Of a stretch of DNA of 64,000 nucleotides, positions 11,369-25,028 are shown in pieces. Positions within the stretch are counted from its first letter, which is position 1. Each line of letters starts with the position of its first letter. Under the pieces are notes generated by a model. That model did no database searches. It was not told where the DNA came from and worked only from the letters and a program-made list of their open reading frames with translations. Source of the stretch: Quercus robur (lineage: Eukaryota; Streptophyta; Magnoliopsida; Fagales; Fagaceae); assembly GCF_932294415.1 (NCBI RefSeq), contig NC_065542.1, positions 50,074,942 to 50,138,941 on the forward strand. The letters run 5' to 3'. Made by a program: the position numbers and the translations under genes.

Positions 11369-13469
11369 GCCACTTTTTTTTTTATAAAGGACAAAAAATT
11401 TTCATGTATACTAATTTGGAGTGGTTTAGAGAGTGATTAGATGTAGCACAAAAAATTATTTCACTCACAAACACTTAAATCTCTTACTCCCCTAGGTTTT
11501 AGGTTTAGTGTCATAATTTTTCATTCATTGCCATGAATACCAATAAATGCATAAATCTCATAATGCTTCCAGGTTTTTCGATAATTAAAAAATGCATAAA
11601 TTCATAATAGAGATAAAAATTAAAAAAAAATATTAAAAAAAAAGTAATATTAAAAAAAAATTAGAAAAGCTTTATTTATGGTTACCATGACAACAGCCCA
11701 AAGAAGCTAGAAACACAATTGCATCACAAAGCTTTCTGCTAATTACTGGAATGTTTATCCATAATACCTCATAAACAAATATCATCAATTTAAATTAGTA
11801 CACTGATATAAAACTTTAAATATCAAATGACCCCATTAAAGCAAATGAAATTTGCTTCTTATATGCCACCTAATCTTCCATATTGTCTCTCTCTCTCTCT
11901 CTCTCTTTTTATTTATTTATTATTTTTATTTTTATTTTTTACAGCAATATTTGCTACCAATTTTTGAAGGGACGGCAAATGCAAACTAGTTAGGTATAAG
12001 AGTGTGAGCATCTATTGAATTTCTTGTTCCACTTTATGATCCCTGCAAACATAGAGCCAAAATATTTACAGGACATCAAACATCAAGATGAAGTTAGAGC
12101 CAGAACTTCAATTTGAAAATTTCCATTTTAAGCTGTATTTTCACTCTCTTTGTTGAATTCTATTGTGTTCATATTGTTGGGGATTGGAAGTCTATGACTC
12201 ACAAACTAGTTTTGCCTAAAAGGTAATACTTGTTGATCCAAACCTTAGGTACTAAAATCTTGTTAATCTTCCAATTATATAGTATTGTTATTTATCTTTC
12301 TGATATGCTAGTAAGGTTAGGCATCAATAGATACAATTCGATTTTGAATCCACAAATGTATTCTTGGTGCTTCGACTGAAATTGTCTTTAGCTTGATTTG
12401 TGGCATGGCTACTGAGAATGAAACCTTCATCATTTTTTTTTTTTATTGGGGTGTCTTAGTCATTTTGATTCAAATCTATGAATTTGTACCTGATTTGTTG
12501 TATTTACCATTGAGTAAAAACTGAAATGGCACATTATGACTCCAAATAGTAAAACCAGCCATATATAAATAGCCAATACAATTTCAGGCCCTCAGAAGCG
12601 GTATTTTTACAAAATAAGCATATTCAAGTTTCAACCAACCATCCTTGCTGAATGTGGGGCCTTCAATAAACTTTGCACTTTGCAGTTGGGTGCTTGCTCT
12701 TCCAATTCATGGTATAGCAGAAAAACTTTGATTAGCAAATTGGCCATTAGTAGATGCTTGATAATCATATTAAGAATCTAAGTGGCTGGCAGCTGGTACT
12801 TTACATAAAATAAAAAAAAAAGAAAAAAGAAAAAAAGAAAAAGAAAAAAAAAAGAGGATGATGTGAACTATTGATTCAACTGATGCTTTGCGAATTCTAC
12901 TTGTAGGGTATTAAGCAGCAAATAAACTTTGTTTGGCATCACCACTTTTTTTGTTTTTTTGAAAGTAACTTTTCAGTTTATTTGTTTATGTATAACTTTT
13001 TAATGCCTTACTTTTTCCGAGTATAATTATTTTTTAATAAATTTTCAGCAAATAAACAAATAAACTTTCAGTAAAAATCTGCATTTGAGGGCACCCTAAT
13101 CACCACCAAAAGCACATTAAAGAAACAATAAAGGAATCCAGTTTCTACAGGGAAAATTTCAGATTGTATGACACCAAATGCATAACTTTTGATGCTTACT
13201 AGGGTCTATACCTACAAATCTGCACTTAATATTTTAAGGGTAATTCCAGATTAGTATATTCTGACCATTCTTCACTCTCCTCTTATCTCCTTTATCTTCT
13301 TTTGTTTCAAACATACTAGAATCTATGATATTTTTAAAGGAAATCAATAAATAATGCTTTACTCTTAAATTGATAACATTCTAACTGATTGCATTTGCAT
13401 TATCCTAGTAGAAGATTTGTAAATACCAACTTTTAGCCATGACCACCATTATCAAAACGATGTAAATAG
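10964..13469. other. Non-coding stretch with simple repeats
   Basis: Contains an (AT)n(AC)n tract at 11329-11366, a (TC)n tract at 11886-11906 and an A/G-rich tract at 12809-12855. The rest is AT-rich and I see no gene. Confidence 0.5.
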
Positions 13470-13474
13470 TTGAG

Positions 13475-13925
13475 TTGGACCTTACTCAAGCTGTGAATCG
13501 CAATGTCCCTGTCCAAGCAGAAGTAGAGGCGATTTGAAAATGCAGTTTACATGGCTATGCATTGCAACCTGGTCACGTTATGCATAGAGGGTGATTGCAA
13601 AACTTGTATTCAATCCTTCTAGGGCTATCTTCATGTGTCATTGTTCCTTGGGAGAATTGTAAGCATTATAGCTGAGATCAAAAGTTTAGTAAACTGTAAT
13701 TATAATAGACCTATCTCTTTTGATTGGGTCCCTAGAGTTGCTAACAGGGCTGCCCCATATATTGGCCCACTGGTCTTTGCTGAATAGCATTTTTGGTTTC
13801 TTTGGCCCATGCTCAGCTCCTCTGAATCTTTTGGATGTAATTTTGGAAGATGTTAGTGTTGTTTCTCAACTCTCTTTCTTAATAAAATTTTTCCATTCAA
13901 AAAAAGAAAAAGAAAAAAAAAGATG
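13475..13925 (+). mobile_element. LINE 3' fragment (RNase H tail, plus strand)
   Basis: The plus strand encodes pieces of the RNase H domain found at the C-terminus of many plant L1 elements: QAEVEAI, EGDCKTCIQS and, after frame changes, DWVPRVANRAAHILAHWSL (split by a frameshift near 13745). It ends with an A/G-rich tail at about 13897-13925. Only the last 450 bases remain, so this is a strongly 5'-truncated, decayed copy. Confidence 0.7.
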
Positions 13926-13934
13926 CAAACTCAA

Positions 13935-14580
13935 AAAAGCCACCACCTGGATAACTCCAAATTAGTTTGATGATTGTGGCAACTAACTGGTTGGAGCTTA
14001 CCCAAGGCCAACTCCAACATTTTTACACTACTACAATACAAGTTGGCAGTCAGCATCATGCAAGAATCTTCTTTGAATCAAGACACGAAATTTGAAAGGG
14101 TGTCAAATATCATACCACAAAGAAGTGCTTTTCCCATCTCCAATTTTTAGATCTTTTAAGTGTAATATTAAGATCTTCTTCAAGACTAAGAACAATACTT
14201 CTTCTTCTTGTCAGTAGCAGACCATAAAACTCTCCTAATTTTCTTCCAATATATTGCTGAACTTGCCTAGGATGAATGGAATCGTTGCGGCAGAACACTC
14301 GTTACTAGCTGAATGAAACAGTCTTGTTTTAGTTGTAATAAACCAGCTAAAGAAAAATTCTTCTTGTTACTCCAAGAGAGTGAAGAAGTATGCTGGTTAG
14401 TGAGAAATTGAATGATGTATCCATGAGTCATAATTAATCCCATTTTTTTAGAAAACATTCCAAGGGAATTGCAATCACAGTATTACTAACAATTAAGACT
14501 TGACCAAAGTGCTTTTTTAAGTATTGGGGACCTTGATAGAAAACATGGTGAGCATGCTACACCTTTTATTTCATAGTCAC
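13935..14580. other. Non-coding stretch
   Basis: No coding signal, repeat partner or RNA gene recognised. Two minus-strand open stretches of about 62 codons (14110-14298, 14267-14458) lack any family feature. Confidence 0.4.
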
Positions 14581-14583
14581 TTA

Positions 14584-15433
14584 GGGGCTATTTGGTGTTG
14601 TTGTTGTTTTTTTTTTTTTTTCATCACTCATCACTCCTCACTCAATTTTCGTCACTCATCACTTAAAATACCCCAATTTCCTATACCCACCCGTTTGGCA
14701 CATATCACTCAATTATGTTTTCAACCAAAAAATCTAAAAAAACTAGGACCCATGTACTGACCCATGTCATAAGACTTTCCTCTTTCCTTTTCTTCTTTTT
14801 TTTTTTTTCTTTTTCCCCTAACTATCTTTCTCCGCCTCTCCCCTTCATTTTTCTCTGCTTTTCTCTTCGTTTTCTCCCTGTTTTTTTCCCTTATCCATTG
14901 CTGTTGTGTGCTAAAAGACCGATCCATGCCCGTGGAAGTTCCAATCGCCGTTGTTCCTCCATGGGTATGTCTTCTTCTTCAAATATTCCTTCGTGGGTAT
15001 GTTTCTCCATTTTTTTTTATGGATCTGAGATGATAAAGGCAAAAAGGAAGAAAAAAAAGATCTGATGCTTGCAGCGAAGAACAAAGAAAGAAAAGTTTGT
15101 TTCTTAATTTTTTTTTTATATTTTTTTTTACGGGTCTGAGATGAAGAAAAAAAAAAGGGGGAGAGTGAAGTCAAAAGTTGCAGCTGGTGGGTCTCTCATT
15201 GTGTGTGTATTTACAAGATTGCCATCATGACTCTATTTTTTTAACTTCAAAACACCTAAAATATGTTTTCAATTTCCATAACTCATCATTCAAAAGTCAG
15301 AAAATTGAGTGATAGAAACAAAAACTAAAAACATCCCCAAACAAACCATTCAGCCATGGGACCCACATATTTTGAGTTATAGGTGAGAGAAACAGAGTTA
15401 TGGGTGATGGAAACTAAAAATCCAAACAGCCCC
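14584..15433. mobile_element. PIF/Harbinger-like (Tourist-type) element, 850 bp
   Basis: It starts GGGGCTATTTGG and ends CCAAACAGCCCC, and is flanked by TTA on both sides (14581-14583, 15434-15436), the 3-bp target preference of PIF/Harbinger. Sub-terminal arms also pair loosely (TCACTCATCACT / GGTGATGG). The interior has a long pyrimidine-rich tract (14770-14900) and no transposase, so it is non-autonomous. The 116-codon open stretch inside follows the low-complexity tract and is not a gene. Confidence 0.75.
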
Positions 15434-15436
15434 TTA

Positions 15437-16866
15437 TTATCTCGCATTAAAAAAAAATAAAAAAATAAAAAATAAAACTCACAGTACATTAGTTGGTGGT
15501 AAACACTAGTTTGTCTTAGGTCTTTTTTAAAAAATAAAAATAAAAAATTTGTCTTATAGTTTCTGTTAATAGGTCTTTCAAAAAAATAAAAATAAAATTA
15601 ATGAACAAAAAAGATAGGAGGGGCACCCGTTAAGATTGAATTTTATAATACAATCGATTCTTTGTTTTTATTAGTTTTTGCTATTTTCCAAATGCAAGGA
15701 AGAACCTTTTGAAGCCTCCTTAATGAATGTACAAAGATACCCATCAACATAAATCTATCTCAATTTAAGATCACATCATTTTATGACCATCTAAATAACA
15801 ACATACAGTGTAGGAATCAATAAATTAGGGACAAGGATTTTCATTTCTCTTTGAATTTTTTTTTCAAAAATTTTTATATTATAAAAGTCATATTTGGATG
15901 ACTATTTTTATAATTACAACTATCATCTTAACAAGTAACAAAAAAATTGTGCTTCTAGTGTTTCTTTACTAGCATAGGAATAAGGATAATAGCTAAAGGA
16001 AACAGTTTCTCTTTAAAATGCTTCTCCTCTCCATTCATGCAATTAATAAGGCTAAATAGCTTGCCGATTAGTTATTATGTCGAACTTGGACGTTCTAGAG
16101 TTATATTGTATATTGAGAATCTTTGCTAAGAAAGCAGTTGAGTACTGAAAATCAATTCTTAATTTAGGTGAGCCTCATGGGAGTATTTGAATTGCAGTGG
16201 CAAATCAAATACTTGAACTTGCAAAATTAGTGGTGACCATAAAATGCTATTGCCTACTCAATAATTTGTAATCAAAAATAAAAATTTGGAAATGTACAAA
16301 TCAGCCACGGTTTTCTTGGCATACATGGTGCATGATATACAAATCAAAATTTCCCAGAATCTGTACAAAATATAACATGCTTATTTATTTATCTTGCCTA
16401 ATGCATAATAAATATTTTATAGTATTTTTTTTTCATTGATAGGACCTAATGCATAATATTTGTTTTTGACTTGCTAATGCAAATGTAAACCTCAGAATAA
16501 AAATTCTCATAAAATTCCTTACTTTCCTTCCACTTCAGATATTTTCATCAATGGTGTATCCCTTTGCAATGGACAATTCTCTCTTCCTCGGTAGTTTCAA
16601 TAGGAAATAGAAAACAAAAATTCTAGTACTACAAAAAAAATACACAATTTTTACTGCAACTTTTCATGTGGTTGATTGTGATTAGTGAAAAATAAAAAGA
16701 TAGGTCTACATGAAAGTGACAAGAAGTCAATCACAGTCTTTCACATAGAAGAATTGTAGCAAAAGTTGTGAATTTATCTATGAGAATAGAATAGAATAGC
16801 TCAATAGAAAATTGATCTAACAATTTTTGTCCTTTCTCCCTGCAACCAATTTGAATATGATAAAAA
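15437..16866. other. Unit 2, left flank (no gene)
   Basis: From about 15508 it matches 26265-27650 of unit 3 closely; unit 1 joins only from about 16378. At 16635-16780 (unit 3: 27400-27530) a hairpin MITE-like sequence has arms around CAACTTTT..TGGTTGATTGTGATT and its complement. The site CCATTCATGCAATTAATAAG (16031-16050) is the empty counterpart of the tail-only insertion at 26823. Confidence 0.65.
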
Positions 16867-17147
16867 CTAGAACTCCCAAATAATAATTAAAGTTTCTGAT
16901 AAATTTTCAAATAAAATTATTATTGAAAAACATGCAGTCTTAAATAGAATTACAGAACTCAAAGGATAATTAAACGGATATAGATCATAGGCACTATGCT
17001 TATCTGATCCATTTCCAACACTAACACACTCAAAAAGACTTCCTAATGATGAGGATAAACCCTTATTCAAAATAGTAACAACTAAAAACAAAAGATAATT
17101 AACAGATAACAAAGGCTAAAGTGATCAGCAAAATTGCTGCATATCTG

Positions 17148-18430
17148 TCACCACTTAGTGGACTTTAGAGAGCATACAGTTTGTGTGAGCGTGAGAAGCA
17201 GAAGGATAATAGCAACACAAGTAGAAGTAGATCTCCAAGGAGTGCTAAAATATTGATGCCATAACGTTGCCCTCCATCTATGCCAAGGTTTCTTATAGAA
17301 TGCATTCAATTTTTCACATATATTCGAGTATTCAGGGTTCATATAATCCCATAAGATATTGGTGTGAAGACTGTTGATAGCTGATGCTGCAGTGTTGCTG
17401 TCGCCAAGGTAATTAACAAGGATTCCCTTATCACAAAGTAAATCTACATCTTTGGAATTATCGATAAGGAAATCCAAGAGAGCAAAGAAATTTGTAACAT
17501 ATGCGTCCCCTACATAATGGGATTGCTCTAATGCAATAATGTTTCGAATAAGACGTATTTTCTCATCATTTAACGTAATGCATGGGATTTCCAAAACTCC
17601 ATTCTTTAAATCGAACCTTATGTCAGGAAAGCATCTACCATATTTTTCCAGGGCCACCTTAAACTTGATTCATGCCCCATGCAGCTGGGTTGCAGAGTAT
17701 GACAGTTTAGCCCCTCCAGGTCTTACGTACGGTAATTGTTCGCTTTCACTTAGATAAAAGAATCTGACTAGACCTGTGAAGTGTTCTATTTTCGCATTGA
17801 AATCCTCAAGGTCTATCCTTTGAAAGTTGTACCAACTAAAGAAATCAAAAGCAAGTTCCCTTAAAGAAAGGGGTTTTAAGTTTAATTCAGCCGGAAAGTT
17901 TGCTTGCTGGAACATCATCTCTAAAACAAAAAAGGGAAGCTGATTTTCAAGTAATACCAAGTCAGATTGCAAAATTGTATGCATCCATACTGGTATTGTA
18001 GGATCGTCCTCCAAAAGTGAGTTAGATTGTCTCACGAAGTACTCAAGAATGAACATCCCATCCACCAGGATCATTGTCACAAAATCATCACTGCATATGC
18101 TGGACACAACAATCTCTGCGTAGTAAGAGCGAATTTCTTCTTCCTTATCTCTTATTGTGTGTACTAAATTCTGCAAGTTTATATTAGCCTGTTCAATGAA
18201 ATACTCACAAAACTGTACTTTACACTTTTTCATGGTTTGTAATTTTGGATTGGAGTGGTGAATAGGGCCAATTGAAATAAGGAGAGGAGTGAAGGCTTGC
18301 TCATCCAGTTTGCGAAGGTGATCTGGAACACTGATCAAACCCCCAATTGAGAATTGTTGCTTCGAACTTTCAAACAATGTTGTGATGTCAAGTGCCAAAT
18401 CTCCACTTCCCTTTGCAGTTGAAGAGCTTA
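17148..18430 (-). pseudogene. DUF247 (UPF0481) gene with one nonsense codon, unit 2
   Basis: This is the best preserved copy: about 415 codons in one frame from 18398 to the stop at 17148, interrupted only by TGA at 17670-17672, where the other copies have GGA (Gly in ATQLHEAG). Conserved parts: ISVPDHLRKLDEQAFTPLL, ISIGPIHH, KKCKVQFCEYF, MILVDGMFILEYFV, DLVLLENQLPFFVLE, GILVNYLGDSN, WHRW, YFSTPWRS and a C-terminal membrane helix (roughly AIILLLLTLTQT) before the end KSTKW. The frame upstream of Leu-Ala-Leu-Asp continues to a TAG at the acceptor-like position 18431 with no ATG, so the start lies in an unseen upstream exon or is lost. Readthrough would be needed for a full protein; a truncated product would lack the C-terminal helix. 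The nonsense change could also be a polymorphism. Confidence 0.85.
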
Positions 18431-21352
18431 CTATCTATCAAGATAAGAGCCACTAGGATTAAAAACACACCCCGTGTAAAGTACAACACGCTATAATTTG
18501 ACTTCAAAGTTCATTCTATGCCACTATCTTCTAATATGTTAAAATGCATGCACTGGTGTTACAAGAATAATGATCATTTTATATTTAATCGTTTATAAAA
18601 TTTTAATTTAATCATCCTCTTTCATTGTCCTATAAAGCTGATCACATAAAAGATTTGCAAATATTTTAACTGGATGACAATAGTAATTTTGAATGAAGAA
18701 TTTTAAAATGATTTCTTTTGAAACAATAATTAATTGAACAAATAATATTGGTACTAATTAAATCATTTGATTTTTGTTTTTTTTAAAAATAGATGATTTC
18801 ATTGTTAGTTTGATAGAGACAGAGTAATTAAATAGCCAAATTGAATTGCTTCATTATAGTAGGTAAAAGAAAGTACTTTTTGATATATTTATATACATAC
18901 TTTCTACTTCCTATTACAATTTTTGTTATTGTGATACTATGAAATTTTTTAATGTTCTATCATAATTTCTTCATTTTGGAAATATATTGAAAAGGCACAA
19001 TTTTTTTTCTTTTAATGGGAATATGGTATTGTTCAATAAATTTCCCACTGAAGTTAATCTTTGTACTTTGACTTAAATTCTAGAAATCTCAAAGAATTTT
19101 GAAATCAGAAGTAACTTTAATTAGGTTGAAAGTAGTTTTAACATATGAGAAAAGTTATCAAATGCCCTAAGGGCTTGGTATAGGCTATATTTAAAAAAAA
19201 AAAATTATGCAAAAAGAAAAAAAAAATAACTAATATTTTTGACAACTTTTTATATGGGTGTTAACTGAAACTTTAACGTATAAGCAAATCAAAAGTATTA
19301 AAAATTATACAGATACTTGATATAAGATTTGAGTAAATTGACAATATAATTTAAGAAAAGCATAAAATTAACGTGGATTAACTTAATTGTTGAACTTTCA
19401 CTTTAATTATGTATAAATTAATAATATTCCACATTCGACAATTGATTATCACAAGCAACTTAAAATTCATCAAAAAAATCGTAAAATATAATAGTAAGGA
19501 AGTCGATTTCATACCGGAAACGTTTCGGATTTACCACTATATATATATATATATAGTTTATACAAAAAAAATTTAATAATTAAAATTTTACTAAACTAAA
19601 ATGTAAATACACTATGTGTGTGTGTACAAACACACTAGTGTGGGTGGCACATGTAAGACACGTGCTACCTCTTGATTAAGAAAATTAAGATAGAATATTT
19701 ATTTGAAGAAATATGAAATTATATACATAAAAAATGTATGTCATATAAAGTTAATCTCATTTGTATAAGAATTTTGATACCTATTTGCTAAAGGCAATAT
19801 CCACTCATTAAAAACTTTTAAGAATGATAACAAATATTATCTTCCAACAATAAGAAACTGAGTTTTGCTAAAACTTTGTCACAATATTTAAATTTTCACA
19901 ATGAATGATGTTATATGCTACAATTGAAACTCTTTATCAAATACCTTCAACCATACACATTGAAAAAAAAAAATCATTCATACGTTCTTCTTTATCATTT
20001 TACATGAGTCTAGGTGCAATCTTTAACTTAATTAGTTTTTATGAACACCCACTTTAGGCAAGAAAAAATATATAACAAAACGCATGTGTCATCAAATTTT
20101 TCATTAGATAAATTATAAGTTTCTAAGATTTAAACCGAAAATCAATGTTCTCAAGGTAACAAATAAAACACCTTATATTACCATTCAAACTTTTTAAGCA
20201 TTACTACCATCTAAAACTCAAAATACATTAATAAAATTTTTGGAATGTTAAAATTTAGTGATAGTATTTTAGCCACTACACATTGCAATATTTTAAGAAT
20301 CATAATTTTTCATTATAGTTTAATTGAGAGAATAATAATATAACATATTTGCTCTTTTCCAAAATATTAAGGGGGAAATTGCTTGATTTTAAAGTTTAAA
20401 GAGAAATTGTGAACTACCCAAAACATAAAGGATGAAAATTATTTTAATCCTAAGTTTTTTTTTTTTGTGTGTAAAACTATGTGTTTTTACTTAAAATAGT
20501 GCATAAAGAAAAAAAAATACAAAACAAAATACAAAAATTCAACCCAAGAAAACTATATGTGAAACTGTGAATTTGGCTTAACAAAAATTGACTAATAAAA
20601 AAGAAAATTCTAGAAACACAAAAAATGACACAAGTCACACAACATTTTCATAATACTTTTACAATTTTGTTATATTTTACTTTGATTTGTAAAGAATTGA
20701 CACTTTAGCAATTGTGAAAATATAGTGACGACAACAAGATGTCTTAATATTTTCACAAGAGAAATGCTATGTTCATAACATTTTCATTACAAATTATAAG
20801 TAATAGGTTGTTACAGGTTATTATTAGTGGGTAAAAAAGTAATTTCATTGATAAGTTTAAATTATAATAATAATTTACTATCTAAGATTTGTTATAAAAT
20901 TGTTGTAGATGTATCACTTTTTTTTTTTTACAATACTTTTATTTTTTGCTGTGATTGGTTATAGTATGATATTTTATTATTTTATAAAAATTAACATCTC
21001 ACGTTCTCAACAATTATGAAAATATTGTGAAAACTTGTTTTATTAATATTTTATTATTATTATAATATATATGCAAATTCAGAGTAACGGTGGATATTGA
21101 ACAAACCGAAGTACTGTAGCGCAAGCACTATAAAATAATTAAAAAGAGAATGGATCACTGTAGATAAAACTAGTATTATAGAGAAGGAAAACAGTGGATC
21201 TAATGGTGGGGTAAATATAAAAGAAAAACAGAAGAAGAAAGAGACATGTTGGAAGGTGCTATTTACAAACACCAATCCATCCTTATTTACAAAAATACCA
21301 ATTTAGCCTTACTTTTTTTGGCTAAACAATTTGTCTTTACCCTTTTAAAACC
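18431..21352. other. Unit 2, 5' flank of the DUF247 copy (no gene)
   Basis: It aligns closely with 2275-5193 of unit 1 and more loosely with unit 3. AT-rich and without a coding frame. It ends at the intact Helitron target CCAA/TTACATT. Confidence 0.65.
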
Positions 21353-22300
21353 AATTACATTAGATTCATATTTTAAAAATAATTATAAAAAAAAAAATGA
21401 CAGAAAATTCAGCAGATAATTGTTGCATGGAAACAGCTTATGAAGATTTTAGTATAAAAAAGAGATGATTTTCGGCAAGATAAATAAATAGGTAGATAGA
21501 CATGGAACTTAAATAAGGAGGAAATATTATATTACTAAAGCATACCTCAGTTGACATATTGTTTGTGTAGCAGTACTACTGCACTAGCAGCCAAGGGAGA
21601 GGTAGGAGTTCCGGACCGAGATGCGATTTGTGGTAAAAGAAACAGAAGGGAAAGATGAGAGAGGGCTTTTGAGACAGTGAGATACTATAAAGACCACTGC
21701 AACTATTACTTCATTTACTCTCCGTGGCCTTTCGTCACATTTTCTCCTGTTTTATTGTATCAACTTCACCCAGCCAGCACTCTGAACTCTGAAGGTTAGG
21801 TATAGCTGATATGGTCCACTTCTAGATCTTGCTAATAAGTAATAACACAATGAAGGTTAGGTATAGTTTTTTGTTGAAATTTTTACTTCTAAAGTATACT
21901 TGAGTCTTGGAAAAGTAAGAAAAAAAAAATGAGATTTTAAAAAACTGTACATAAAAATTAAAAATTAAAAACTGAACTTATAAACTAATGTATTGTTTAA
22001 AGCTAGCATTGTCCCCCTCTTTTTAATTTTAATTTTTAATAATTTGATAATTTGGATTATTTGAATTTTGAGTATATCAATTAAAAGTAATAAGAAGTAC
22101 TTACTAATTAAGTTACATAACTCTTGATTTACTTTGAAAAAAAAAAGTCTAGTATTGATGATATGATTAAAAAATAGATACTCTAAAAATTAAATTAAAT
22201 TGCAAACCTTTAAACTTAAAAGGAGGAAGTAGGCAAATATTTGATTATAGCAAAATAAATTAAGTTTTTGGGAATCAATTATGAATGTGAGGAGTTCATA
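21353..22300. other. Unit 2, distal flank (no gene)
   Basis: Matches 8176-8470 (unit 1), and 34200-34440 and 35155-35840 (unit 3). Unit 3 has extra insertions between these blocks (LINE tail, MITE, microsatellite) that unit 2 lacks. No coding frame seen. Confidence 0.6.
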
Positions 22301-24130
22301 TGATGAAGGGTTTTTTTTTTTTTTTTTTTTTTTTTGAGAGGGAACATAACTTGTTTAATATGAAAACCCAGCAATATCAACTAGGACAACAAGAGGTAAA
22401 GGTGGGGGAACATCCCCCATCCACACAACAAAATTTGAAATACATAAATCATGTGGAGCTAAATTATAAGCAACCTTATTACCTTCTCTCTTAATATGAG
22501 AGTAATGTAATTGATTAAAAAACCTAGCATTAAGTCTTATATCCTCAATTAACAAGCCATTTGAAGACAAGAAAATAGTGTCATTGCAGGGGGCATTCAC
22601 CAAGACTTGTGAATCGGACTCAAGGACAGCATAAGTAAATCCCGAGTCCTAGGCAAATTGTAGTGTTGTTGATTCTACCATTGCTTCAATCTCCAATGGG
22701 GTATAGGCCTGAGGTAATTGCTTAGAGAGTGAACCTAATACCAAGCCAAGGCTGTCTTGGATCACCACCCCAATGGGCGATTTTTTCTTGTCAGAAAAAA
22801 TGGCTCTATCACAGTTTATCTTCACCACTCCCTGCACTTGATGCTGCCACCGAGACCGTGTCAAAGAAGGAGTAGAACACGTAGGTGGTGCGGGAAGTTG
22901 AACCGCCTTAAACTCAATAAGGTGCTCTTTTGCTAGTGAAGCAATCGAGTGTGGGTTGCTGTTGGGTTTGTTTAATCAAATCTGATTCCATTGGGTCCAA
23001 ACTGACCATGCCATGACCGAGAATAACTCCAGGTGATGCTGGTTTGTGATGAGCCATGATAGAAGCTCCTTGAAGGTATTTGTTCGATGGCAGTTCCAAA
23101 GCGAGTCATCTTCCCATACCACATCTAGTTCGGTACAGGACTAGAAAGCATGGATTGTCGATTCGGGTGCAAGCTTACATCGATCACAAACTGAATTGTC
23201 AATTATGGTCGGCGTAGCAAGTTTTCTTTAGTCGGCAATGAGTTTCTACAGGCCCTTCATATCAGATTTTTAATCTTGTTTGGAACCTGCAAAGACCAAA
23301 TTCCTCGCCAAAGTGATCTATCCCGCTCCAATTGTTCTTCATTGATCTCGGCTTCCTCCACAGCTTTCAAGAATCGGTATCTGGACTTGTGTATGGCCCG
23401 TTATGAGTGAAAGGCCAAAATAAGCTATCCTTTGCTTCTTACTATGACAATGGTATGTTCTGACTAAATCTGCCTCTTAGGGAATAAAGATGCCATCAAT
23501 CAATTCATGATTCCATTGTCTTGTTGTTTCGTCTATGAGAATATCAACCTAAGCACCTGCCATAGAATCAGTAATAGGGGATAGTACCTGTGGTGATTTT
23601 TTCCTTGGTAGCCAAAAATTCTACCAAATGCTCACTGATATTCCATTCCCTATCCTCCATCAGCATCCTCTAAGCAACACATCCCTCTCATGTAATATGC
23701 TAGTCCATGTGTGAGAACCTGCATGTGAATTTTTGGCTTCCATTATTGAGCAAGTTGGGAAGAAGCAAGCTTTGAAGACTTTATAAAACAGGGAGTCTGA
23801 ATTATGTAGAAGCCTCCAAGCTTGTTTTGCCAATAAGGAATCATTGAACATGGCTATCTCTCTAAGGCCCCGTTTGGTTGGGGTGACAACATGGATGATA
23901 GAAAAGAAGGAAAGAAAAATAGGATGGAAAATGGAATTTTCTCTTGTTTGGTTCAGGAGAGAAAATAAGAGAAAAAGAAAATGGTGTGGAAAATAATTCC
24001 TCCAGGCCCACATAATTTTGCCCTCCCAATTTGGGAGGAAAACTAAGGGGAAAAGATGATGTGGGTAATAAATTACACAAATATCCTCACTTTTATTGCA
24101 CTCACCTACCCCTCTCACTTTCCCACTACT

Positions 24131-24992
24131 TGTGACCTTGGCCAAAATTAGAAATTAACACTATTTGCCAAATAATATAATTAGTAGGCATTGTTTTCAA
24201 ACTATATATATTACTAACATCTTGAGTTTAAAAGACTCGATTTAGGGCCTATAAATCGAGTCTTAAATACTCAATTTCAATGTTCTGGTCACGTCTGATG
24301 TGACGTTTTTTCCACATGGTGTCTACCTGGAAATCGAGTCTCTAAGACTCGATTTATAAGCCGACCCATCAAGTAAAATCCTTATATGTTTAGCTCTCTC
24401 ATGTACAAACCATTCCCTCTCTCTCCTCTCTCACTGCTCTCTCTTTTCTTTCCTCTTCACCATTCTACCTCCATCTCTTGCCTCTTTTACCTTTCAACCT
24501 CCATCAAATTGGGCTACGGGTAAGATCGGGTCCTTTCTCACTACTCTCTCTTTTCTTTCCTTTTCACCATTCTCCCTCTCTCTCTTTTCTCAATTGATCT
24601 ACAATCCTTTTTTTTTTTTTAATCTGGGTTTACGGACTGCATGTAAGTGGTGGTGGTGATGGATCCAAGCGATAGTGGTTGCTAATCGATGGTTTTGACG
24701 CTTGTTCTTCTTTGGGGTTGCTTTTTTTTTTTTTTTTTGGTGGTTGCTGGGGTGTATGTGGTGGTGGGGTGATGGGTGGGTTTTGATTTTGGGTAGGTGG
24801 GTTAGGAGTGGTGGCTAGCTGGGCCTGGATGAAATTAGATTGGATGAAATCGGTGGCTGGGTTGGGAGTGGTATACAGAGAGGTGGCCGGATCATTTTGG
24901 GTTTGCCACTGTGGGCCTACGTTTTGCTCGCCATAGATTTGCCGTCGTGGATTTGGGTTTTGCTCGCCGTGGATCTAGGCTTGCTTGCCTTG

Positions 24993-25028
<36 letters not shown>

